The notes under the pieces: generated by a model
Seen by the model: the letters and a program-made list of their open reading frames with translations, nothing else
Told to the model about the DNA's origin: nothing
Database searches by the model: none
Program-made: the position numbers and the translations under genes
Shown here: piece by piece, positions 1 through 4,484 of the stretch
How the letters are laid out: every line of letters begins with the position of its first letter
Position numbering within the stretch: the first letter of the stretch is position 1
Source of the DNA: an uncultured Brachyspira sp.
GTDB lineage: Bacteria; Spirochaetota; Brachyspiria; Brachyspirales; Brachyspiraceae
Length of the DNA: 7,501 bases
Reading direction: 5' to 3'
Assembly (NCBI GenBank): GCA_934725655.1
Contig: CAKVCJ010000085.1
Coordinates: forward strand, 1 to 7,501

Positions 1-355
1 ATTCATCTTCTTTATTTGATAAAGTTTGTGCTGCAAATGATGTTACAGATAAATCTAAAGGCATTTTATTTTTTTCGTTATTTTCTATATCTCTCCAAAG
101 AAGAGTAAAGTCTTGATATAACTGCGGAAGTTCCACAGAATGCCTTCCAGAAGTTTTTACTATACCATCTTGAAAAACTTCTTCTCTGTCATTTCTATCA
201 TATTGCACGCTTATAGTTCCTGAACCTAAAGGGCCGTATATGCTTAAAAATCTCCTGCCTATTAAAGTTCTGCTTGCAGTTTCTATTACTGTTTTATCTA
301 TTTTGCTCCAAAAGTCGCTGTCAAAAGGCGAACCATCTCTTGCTAAAAAGTCCAT
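1..355 (-). CDS. enc: Encapsulin shell protein, family 1 (linocin-M18/HK97 fold), N-terminal part
   Basis: The first 118 codons of a family 1 encapsulin are present; the gene continues past the left edge. Encapsulins (about 265-290 aa) self-assemble into HK97-fold icosahedral shells that enclose a cargo enzyme in the cytoplasm. Seen in the translation: an N-terminal MDFLARDGSPF helix start, then FWSKIDKTVIETA, the RRFLSIYGPLGSGTISV block typical of the N-arm/E-loop region, a SGRHSVELPQLYQDFTLLWRDIE segment split here as SGRHSVELPQ (about 77-86) and LYQDFTLLWRDIE (87-99), and MPLDLSVTSFAAQT, the usual 'PLD...A' helix. The start is ATG at 353-355, preceded by GGAG (361-364 on the complement) with a 5-nt spacer. 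It lies 48 nt downstream of the ferritin-like cargo gene on the same strand, so the two are almost certainly one operon. Family assignment comes from motif recognition and is strongly supported by the adjacent cargo; shell size (T number) cannot be told. Confidence 0.93.
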   Translation of the reverse strand, partial: MDFLARDGSPFDSDFWSKIDKTVIETASRTLIGRRFLSIYGPLGSGTISVQYDRNDREEVFQDGIVKTSGRHSVELPQLYQDFTLLWRDIENNEKNKMPLDLSVTSFAAQTLSNKEDE

Positions 356-403
356 ATATTCTCCTTTTTTAATTTAATTTTATACTATTTATTATAGTAA
401 TAA

Positions 404-754
404 TTATTCTTTTTTCAAACTTCCTACTGTGAGTCCTGATAAATCCGGTTCTTTTATTCCCAATTCTTCCATCATTTCTTTTACTTCCATTTCTCCAGAA
501 GCAAAATGTTCAGCCTCTTTAGGGTCTAAATGTCTTAAAAGAGCCATAAGTTCACCAACGTGAGCCTTCTCTTCATCTCTAATATCAGCAAGAACAGCCT
601 TCGCAACAGGGTCATCAGTAGCCATACAATGAGCATCATATAAATATATAGCCTCTAACTCTCCAGCTATATCCAATCTCACAGCCTGTATTAATTCTTC
701 TTTACTAATCTTTCTTTCAACATTTGCATTGAACGGGTTTGCAAAACTAGGCAT
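404..754 (-). CDS. encFtn: Encapsulated ferritin-like protein (EncFtn), encapsulin cargo
   Basis: A 116-aa two-helix 'half-ferritin' that oxidises Fe(II) inside an encapsulin shell; in the family the ferroxidase site forms at the dimer interface and a decamer results. Helix 1 carries GELEAIYLY (31-39) and helix 2 carries RDEEKAHVGEL (59-69), giving the metal ligands E32, E62 and H65 with Y39 nearby. By eye these align with the same-numbered residues of Rhodospirillum rubrum EncFtn. E34 is kept, but two accessory positions differ: G31 (Glu in R. rubrum) and L38 (Trp). The tail LTVGSLKKE (108-116) matches the encapsulin cargo-loading peptide (consensus like LTVGSLR), linked by an acidic/Gly-containing segment. 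The start ATG has a perfect AAAGGAGG Shine-Dalgarno (760-767 complement) with a 5-nt spacer. It is the first gene of the operon, upstream of the shell gene. Rubrerythrin-like alternatives are unlikely because of the short length and the targeting tail. Confidence 0.93.
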   Translation of the reverse strand: MPSFANPFNANVERKISKEELIQAVRLDIAGELEAIYLYDAHCMATDDPVAKAVLADIRDEEKAHVGELMALLRHLDPKEAEHFASGEMEVKEMMEELGIKEPDLSGLTVGSLKKE

Positions 755-797
755 ATTTTCCTCCTTTGAAATACCTAATCATATTAATACAATAAAT

Positions 798-829
798 TAC
801 TTATTAATATTAATTACTAATAATAAGTA
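798..829. promoter_or_regulatory. Inverted repeat (putative operator) over the -10/+1 of the encapsulin promoter
   Basis: A perfect 9-bp dyad: TACTTATTA (798-806) and TAATAAGTA (821-829), separated by 14 nt. The right arm overlaps the -10 box at 826-831 and the spacer covers the likely start site. The left arm also runs into a 12-bp palindrome, ATTAATATTAAT (803-814). The position is what a repressor site would occupy, for example for an iron- or peroxide-sensing regulator; the regulator is not identified. In such AT-rich DNA a chance dyad is possible. Confidence 0.45.
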
Positions 830-854
830 TAGTACAAAAAATTATAAAAGTCAA
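826..854 (-). promoter_or_regulatory. Sigma-70-type promoter of the EncFtn-encapsulin operon
   Basis: On the minus strand TTGACT (849-854) is followed by exactly 17 nt and TATACT (826-831). This is close to the TTGACA-17-TATAAT consensus. Transcription would start near 819, giving a 5' leader of about 65 nt before the EncFtn ATG. The high match suggests substantial expression unless it is repressed. Confidence 0.8.
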
Positions 855-891
855 CATATAAAACAAATATAAAAAGAAAAAATGATATATA

Positions 892-920
892 TTTACAAAT
901 ATTTTTATATTAAGTATAAT
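892..920 (+). promoter_or_regulatory. Sigma-70-type promoter of the LUD-domain gene
   Basis: TTTACA (892-897), a 17-nt spacer and TATAAT (915-920) form a near-consensus promoter with a start near 927 and a leader of about 23 nt. It points away from the encapsulin operon promoter; the two -35 boxes are 37 nt apart. Confidence 0.78.
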
Positions 921-939
921 TTAGGTTAAATTATATTAT

Positions 940-943
940 GGAG
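940..943 (+). promoter_or_regulatory. Ribosome binding site that sets the LUD gene start at 950
   Basis: GGAG at 940-943 sits 6 nt before ATG 950. The in-frame ATG at 938 has no Shine-Dalgarno in front of it and itself overlaps this site, so the downstream ATG is the better start. Confidence 0.75.
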
Positions 944-949
944 TTTTTT

Positions 950-1579
950 ATGACAGTTCAAGAAGAGTATTTTAAGAATTTATCTAACATATTAAAAACA
1001 AATTTCAATAAAAAAGGCTTTGCTTTTGATAGTTTTCCTAACAAAGAGGAAGCTAAAAAATTTTTACTAAGTCAAATAAAAAAAGATGATGTTATAACAT
1101 TCGGCGGAAGCACCAGTGTTAATCAGATGGGTATATTAGAAGATTTAAAAGACTATAAAAACTTTGCAGACAGAAACAATAAGGAATTAAAAGCAGAAGC
1201 AGAGATTAAGGCATTTACTTCTGATGTATATTTGTGTTCTGCAAATGCTTTGAGTAAGAATGGAGATGTTATAGCTATAGACGGAAATGGAAATAGGGTT
1301 TCTGCTATAATTTATGGGCCTAAAAAAGTATATTTAATTGTTGGAAGAAATAAGATTGCAAATACTCAAGAAGAGGCATTAAAAAGAGCTAAAAATTTTG
1401 CTGCTTCGCAAAACTCTATAAGATTTAAAGTAAATAATCCTTGCTGTATTGGGGATATGATTTGCAATGAGAATTGTGATATAGAAGATAGGCTATGTGC
1501 TTATACTGTTATTATAAATAAATGCCATATAAAAAACAGAATACATATATTATTTATAGATGAAGAATTAGGTTTTTAA
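950..1579 (+). CDS. LUD-domain protein (DUF162, LutC/YkgG-like) with Cys-rich tail
   Basis: A 209-aa cytoplasmic protein of the LUD (lactate utilisation) superfamily. Residues below are numbered from ATG 950. Seen: TFGGSTSVNQMG (about 50-61), FTSDVYLCSANALS (89-102), IDGNGNRVSAIIYGPKKV (110-127) and VGRNKI (131-136), the conserved core of this family. The C-terminal part NPCC...C...C...RLC places Cys at 165, 166, 172, 176 and 183, corresponding to the C..G.C..C....R.C cluster of stand-alone clostridial-type relatives; it may bind a metal or Fe-S cluster. The tail HILFIDEELGF is also typical. LutC-type proteins work with LutA/LutB in lactate oxidation, but no such partner is visible here, so lactate use should not be assumed. 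It is monocistronic, followed by a convergent gene 45 nt away. Family sure, function unknown. Confidence 0.85.
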   Translation: MTVQEEYFKNLSNILKTNFNKKGFAFDSFPNKEEAKKFLLSQIKKDDVITFGGSTSVNQMGILEDLKDYKNFADRNNKELKAEAEIKAFTSDVYLCSANALSKNGDVIAIDGNGNRVSAIIYGPKKVYLIVGRNKIANTQEEALKRAKNFAASQNSIRFKVNNPCCIGDMICNENCDIEDRLCAYTVIINKCHIKNRIHILFIDEELGF

Positions 1580-1624
1580 TTTATTACAAATTATAGGGCT
1601 TTAAATTTACAAAAAGTTTTTTGT

Positions 1625-2152
1625 TTAATCATATACTTTTTCAGTGATATTAAAAGTTCCGTAAATATTTACTTTTGTAGATTTATTAGCCTCTATAATT
1701 GTTTTATCGAATGCCTCTATATTAAAACTTACGCTTCCTTTGCAGCTTCCTCTTACTTCTAAAGTGTTTCCATTATCATAAAAATTAAAACTTACATCTC
1801 CGCTTGCTGAAACTGATGATATATTAGGTATAATATATTTTGTGATATTATCTATTATTCTATATTCTGTATTTGATTTTCTAATTATTTTAGTTTTATT
1901 TATTTCTATATCTGTGTCGGTATCTATTCCTATTATTAATGATGTTGGTATTACAGATATAATATTTCCAGATTTTGAAATTTCTATTTTAAAATTTTGT
2001 AAATGCACTTCTCCTTCTATATCAGAAAATGCAATCAATGTTCCATAATATATTCCTGCATAATCATCAATGTTTTTATATTGATTATTGCTGATATTAT
2101 TACTAAAAGCCAAAGATGTAAGCATTAATAAAAAGATAAATATTTTTCTCAT
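1625..2152 (-). CDS. Small secreted protein of unknown function
   Basis: A 175-aa protein I do not recognise. It begins MRKIFIFLLMLTSLAFS, a classic signal peptide: two positive residues, a hydrophobic core, and a probable signal peptidase I cut after A-F-S (residue 17). There is no lipobox Cys. The mature part has alternating hydrophobic and polar residues, with Asn, Ile, Gly and Ser in short strand-like runs (DDYAGIYYGTLIAF, then DVSFNFYDNGNTLEVRGSC) and ends in IYGTFNITEKVYD. It looks like an all-beta, possibly barrel or calycin-like, periplasmic protein; that fold is inference. An in-frame TTG at 2161 would add three residues, but the promoter's start site falls at about 2163, so ATG 2152 is preferred. 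Neither start has a clear Shine-Dalgarno. The gene runs towards the LUD gene. Confidence 0.75.
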   Translation of the reverse strand: MRKIFIFLLMLTSLAFSNNISNNQYKNIDDYAGIYYGTLIAFSDIEGEVHLQNFKIEISKSGNIISVIPTSLIIGIDTDTDIEINKTKIIRKSNTEYRIIDNITKYIIPNISSVSASGDVSFNFYDNGNTLEVRGSCKGSVSFNIEAFDKTIIEANKSTKVNIYGTFNITEKVYD

Positions 2153-2169
2153 CAATTTCAATATATTTA

Positions 2170-2198
2170 AATATACTGAAGTTTTTTAAGTTTGTCAA
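2170..2198 (-). promoter_or_regulatory. Strong promoter of the secreted-protein gene
   Basis: On the minus strand TTGACA (2193-2198), a 17-nt spacer and TATATT (2170-2175). The predicted start near 2163 leaves a leader of only about 11 nt before ATG 2152, with no Shine-Dalgarno. An A-rich stretch directly upstream of the -35 box, belonging to the end of the intergenic repeat, could act as an UP element. Confidence 0.78.
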
Positions 2199-2261
2199 TT
2201 TTTTATTGTTCTTTTCCCGCCTTCGCTATGCGAACTTCATCAAAGAACCAAAAAGTGCAAG
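2197..2261. repeat. Structured intergenic repeat, copy 1
   Basis: Runs from AATTTTTTATTGTTC to CCAAAAAGTGCAAG. A perfect 7-bp outer dyad, GTTCTTT (2208-2214) with AAAGAAC (2242-2248), encloses an inner hairpin TTCGC-tat-GCGAA. The second copy begins 254 nt further on and keeps the outer dyad exactly. It resembles dispersed intergenic repeats I associate with Brachyspira genomes (recollection, not searched). Confidence 0.8.
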
Positions 2262-2318
2262 CGTTTTAGCTTTGTATATTTTTAAATATGTATTAGTATA
2301 TAATAATACCAATATTTT

Positions 2319-2345
2319 AAGCTAAAGAAATGCAGCCTTTTTGCT
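2319..2345. repeat. AAGCTAAA...CTTTTTGCT module, copy 1 (second copy at 2580-2601)
   Basis: AAGCTAAA followed by a short variable part and CTTTTTGCT occurs here. It recurs in shorter form at 2580-2601 (AAGCTAAA...CCTTTTGCT). The offset of about 260 nt nearly matches the 254-nt offset of the longer repeat, so both may belong to one diverged duplicated unit. AAGCTAAA also forms an inverted repeat with TTTAGCTT at 2265-2272. Confidence 0.5.
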
Positions 2346-2366
2346 TCTTTGCGGCAGCAAAAGAAG
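2344..2366. repeat. Stable hairpin with GGCA loop
   Basis: CTTCTTTGC (2344-2352) pairs with GCAAAAGAAG (2357-2366), a 9-bp stem with one bulged A and a four-base GGCA loop. An alternative pairing, TTTTGCT (2339-2345) with AGCAAAA (2356-2362), is mutually exclusive with it. No T-run follows on either strand. Confidence 0.7.
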
Positions 2367-2371
2367 TGGGG

Positions 2372-2390
2372 TGCGGGGCAAAGCCCTGCA
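2372..2390. repeat. Stable GC-rich hairpin
   Basis: TGCGGGGC (2372-2379) pairs with GCCCTGCA (2383-2390) across an AAA loop: eight pairs including one G-T wobble. It lies 5 nt from the preceding hairpin, so the two make a tandem stem-loop block in otherwise AT-rich DNA. The absence of a T-run argues against a simple intrinsic terminator. Confidence 0.7.
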
Positions 2391-2450
2391 AATAAGCAAA
2401 ATAAAAAAAGGTAAAAATTTTTAGTATATATTGAAATAATTATTTTTTAT

Positions 2451-2517
2451 AATTTTTTATTGTTCTTTTTCCCGCCTTACGCGGTGCGGACTTCGTCAAA
2501 GAACCAAAAAGTGCAAG
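2451..2517. repeat. Structured intergenic repeat, copy 2
   Basis: Same orientation and same ends as copy 1. GTTCTTT (2462-2468) and AAAGAAC (2498-2504) are unchanged and most differences fall in the inner loop (ttacgcggtgcgg against ttcgctatgcgaa). The inner stem shifts to CCGC (2472-2475) with GCGG (2481-2484). Conserved ends with a changing but still pairable core point to selection on structure, or to two independent insertions of a family member. Confidence 0.8.
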
Positions 2518-2644
2518 TAAAAAATTAATACTAAATAATAATAATTTTGTTTTACATGTAAGAATGAATTATTAAATTTAAGCTAAAATATACCTTTTGC
2601 TACTTATATAGTTGTTTCAGTATATACTAATCTAATAAAAATAA

Positions 2645-3613
2645 TTAAAAAATATCATTATATGCTTTTAACCCATAAGCAGCACAAGTATTTTTTACAG
2701 CATTATTAATAGCCCTTCCCATTACAATGGCAGCCAAACTACCAACCGCATCAATACTCGCCTTAATATCTCCGACAGACATAGCATAAATACTATCCCC
2801 GTCTAATGTGGTGTGTACTGGCTTTATAGTTCTTGCAAAACCATTATGAGCCATAGATGCTATTTTACCCATTTGTGTTTTTGTGAACTTAGCATTTGTT
2901 ATAATAGCACCTATTGTTGTATTTTCTACTAAATTAAATGATATCTCTTTATCTCTTGTTAATTTTATCAATTCTTCTTCAGAGCTTCTAAAACTTTTTT
3001 TATCTTCACCTAAAAGACCTGCTAATTTCTCTCCAGTGTCATAATCAAATATATCCCCAAAAGCATTAACAGAAACAACAGCACCCACCTTAACCCCATC
3101 AACTTCTAAAGCATAAAAACCTAAACCAGATTTCATAGCATAATCAACACCCAATATTTTTCCAACAGAAGCCCCCGTGCCAGCCCCATAATTTCCCATT
3201 TTGGGATTATTATTCTGAGCATCAACACAAGCATTATACCCCATTTCTATATCAGGACGAACCTTATAATCTCCAATACGCAAATCAAATATACAAGACT
3301 CGCAAACCAACGGCACTTTAGTAACCCCAACATCAAAACCAATATTCCTCTCTTCAAGATACTTCATAACTCCACCCGAAGCATCAAGACCAAAAGCACT
3401 TCCCCCGCTTAATAGCACAGCATGTATAACTTCTGTAGTTGCAAATGGTTTTGTAAGTTCGCTTTCCCTAGAAGCAGGGCCTCCGCCGCGTACATCAAGA
3501 GAAGTGTTAGCACCGCGTTCGCATATTATTACAGTGCATCCTGTAGCAGCATATGTATTTTGAGCATTTCCTATTTTTATATTTTCTATATCTGTGATTT
3601 TTATTTCTTTCAT
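2645..3613 (-). CDS. P1 family (S58, DmpA-like) self-processing aminopeptidase
   Basis: A 322-aa Ntn-hydrolase-like protein of the DmpA/BapA family (L-aminopeptidase/D-esterase, beta-peptidyl aminopeptidases). Precursors cut themselves into a large and a small chain, exposing a Ser or Thr nucleophile. Family blocks seen: VRGGGPASRESELTKP (41-56), VLLSGGSAFGLDASGGVM (66-83), PKMGNYGAGTGASVGK (137-152), and NTTIGAIITNAKFTKTQ (231-247) followed by MAHNGFARTIKPVHTTLDGD (254-273). By alignment with the Asn/Gly-Ser cleavage site of BapA/DmpA, the cut should fall at N231-T232, making Thr the nucleophile. No signal peptide is seen, so it is likely cytoplasmic. The start has AAGGA with a 7-nt spacer. 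Monocistronic, divergent from the receiver-PilZ gene. The natural substrate is unknown; small N-terminal D- or beta-amino-acid amides or peptides are possible. Confidence 0.9.
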   Translation of the reverse strand: MKEIKITDIENIKIGNAQNTYAATGCTVIICERGANTSLDVRGGGPASRESELTKPFATTEVIHAVLLSGGSAFGLDASGGVMKYLEERNIGFDVGVTKVPLVCESCIFDLRIGDYKVRPDIEMGYNACVDAQNNNPKMGNYGAGTGASVGKILGVDYAMKSGLGFYALEVDGVKVGAVVSVNAFGDIFDYDTGEKLAGLLGEDKKSFRSSEEELIKLTRDKEISFNLVENTTIGAIITNAKFTKTQMGKIASMAHNGFARTIKPVHTTLDGDSIYAMSVGDIKASIDAVGSLAAIVMGRAINNAVKNTCAAYGLKAYNDIF

Positions 3614-3677
3614 TTTATTGTCCTTAATTTCTATATTGATTTATATATGAAATTGTATATTAAATATCTGCTTGATA

Positions 3678-3686
3678 ATTATAACA
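3678..3686 (-). promoter_or_regulatory. Extended -10 promoter candidate for the P1 peptidase gene
   Basis: On the minus strand TGT directly precedes TATAAT (3678-3683), a TGn extended -10. No good -35 box stands 17 nt upstream (CAAGAA). The predicted start near 3671 gives a leader of roughly 57 nt. Its weak -35 position overlaps the -35 box of the divergent plus-strand promoter. Confidence 0.5.
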
Positions 3687-3703
3687 TAATTTAGTTTTTT
3701 TTC

Positions 3704-3731
3704 TTGATTTTAATTTTAACTATCTTATAAT
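3704..3731 (+). promoter_or_regulatory. Promoter of the receiver-PilZ/thiD operon
   Basis: TTGATT (3704-3709), a 16-nt spacer and TATAAT (3726-3731). The start near 3738 leaves a leader of about 20 nt containing GGAGGT (3748-3753), 5 nt before ATG 3759. The leader is far too short for a TPP riboswitch, so thiD is not under that control from this promoter. Confidence 0.68.
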
Positions 3732-3758
3732 TAATATATAGGCAAATGGAGGTGCTTT

Positions 3759-4469
3759 ATGAGGGTATTAGTTTACGATTCAAATCGGACTATAAGAGAT
3801 AACATTACAACAATACTTCTTATGCAAGGATATGATGTTGTTGCAGTAAAAGATAAAAAACATATACTTTCAACTTGTTCAAAAATGCCTTTCTCTATTG
3901 CCATTATAGAAACCTCTCCTTATGATGAAGAAGTTAATAATATATTAGAAAAAATGCATAATAATGATATATATAAAAATGTTAAAGTTTTAATTTATGT
4001 ATCAGAAATTATACCTGGTTTTATTTCTAATATGTTTAAAATAGGTATAGCTGGAATATTATTTAAGCCTTTTAATGAAAAAGATTTTTTTAATAGATTT
4101 TCGGCTATATTATCTAAATCTAATTTGCTTCCTAAAAGGATAAAATATACTATCATTAATAATGTAGATAATGATATTGTTTTTAGACATGAAGAAACTA
4201 AGCAAATAGTGCATAGTCTTGTATTAGAAATATCGGCCAGAGGAATAAAGTTTTTAATACCCAATGAGAATATTCATCTTAATGTTGGATATAATATACC
4301 GCTCACTTATATGTCTATAGGTTCTTATAAGATGACATTTTCTTTAAATATTATAGAAGTGATAGGCGAAGAATATGTTGGGTTATTTGAAAATTTATCT
4401 TCTTTTGACCATAAAGTGATTTGCAAATTTATATACGAAAAATATATAGAAAAAAATTTGGTATCTTAA
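3759..4469 (+). CDS. Degenerate receiver domain plus PilZ-like domain protein
   Basis: A 236-aa cytoplasmic protein. Residues 1-115 read as a CheY-like receiver: MRVLVYDSNRTIR, a strand FSIAIIE ending at residue 51, VLIYVS (77-82) and LFKPF (101-105) with the conserved K103-P104. Key residues are altered: the acidic pair is D7-S8, and the phospho-acceptor Asp is E51, which would mimic permanent phosphorylation or mark a pseudo-receiver. Residues about 122-236 resemble a PilZ domain: KRIKY (126-130) where RxxxR is expected, EISARG (157-162) for D/NxSxxG, and a GEEYVGLFENL...KVICKFIYEKYI end like the family's last strand and helix. The Arg motif is incomplete, so c-di-GMP binding is uncertain. 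It may be a protein-protein signalling adaptor, perhaps for motility as with other spirochaete PilZ proteins (inference). thiD follows after 15 nt. Confidence 0.72.
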   Translation: MRVLVYDSNRTIRDNITTILLMQGYDVVAVKDKKHILSTCSKMPFSIAIIETSPYDEEVNNILEKMHNNDIYKNVKVLIYVSEIIPGFISNMFKIGIAGILFKPFNEKDFFNRFSAILSKSNLLPKRIKYTIINNVDNDIVFRHEETKQIVHSLVLEISARGIKFLIPNENIHLNVGYNIPLTYMSIGSYKMTFSLNIIEVIGEEYVGLFENLSSFDHKVICKFIYEKYIEKNLVS

Positions 4470-4484
4470 AATTAGGATTTTTAT

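Larger units (their letters stand above)
2162..2644. other. Gene-free repeat-bearing intergenic region
   Basis: No convincing gene is present in 483 nt between the secreted-protein gene and the peptidase gene. The stretch mixes very AT-rich DNA with GC-richer islands (2208-2262, 2331-2392, 2462-2517) that hold two diverged copies of one repeat and two tight hairpins. No U-tract follows any hairpin on either strand, so I do not call a canonical terminator. A short palindrome AGTATATACT lies at 2619-2628, just past the peptidase gene's 3' end. Confidence 0.8.

Noticed and set aside
1580..1624. Bidirectional terminator between the convergent LUD and secreted-protein genes
   Set aside because: Only short AT pairings (AAATT with AATTT, or CAAAAA with TTTTTG with almost no loop) can form; too weak to call.
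1842..2048. Open frame of 68 codons on the plus strand inside the secreted-protein gene
   Set aside because: It is antisense to a gene with a signal peptide and strong promoter, has no ribosome binding site, and its low-complexity Ile/Ser/Val content is what antisense of AT-rich coding DNA gives.
2153..2161. TTG start at 2161 for the secreted protein
   Set aside because: It would lie about 2 nt from the predicted transcription start and has no Shine-Dalgarno; ATG 2152 gives a complete, typical signal peptide.
2208..2262. Small peptide genes read through the GC-richer repeats
   Set aside because: No start with a ribosome binding site is present and the two copies do not keep a shared reading frame (an indel in the T-run and core); the conserved feature is the dyad, not a peptide.
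2197..2517. CRISPR array or tRNA in the repeat region
   Set aside because: There are only two imperfect copies about 254 nt apart with no regular spacers, and no cloverleaf or CCA-like end is seen.
3422..3694. Open frame on the plus strand over the 5' end of the P1 peptidase gene
   Set aside because: It is antisense to a well-conserved family motif region and has no recognisable domain or Shine-Dalgarno.
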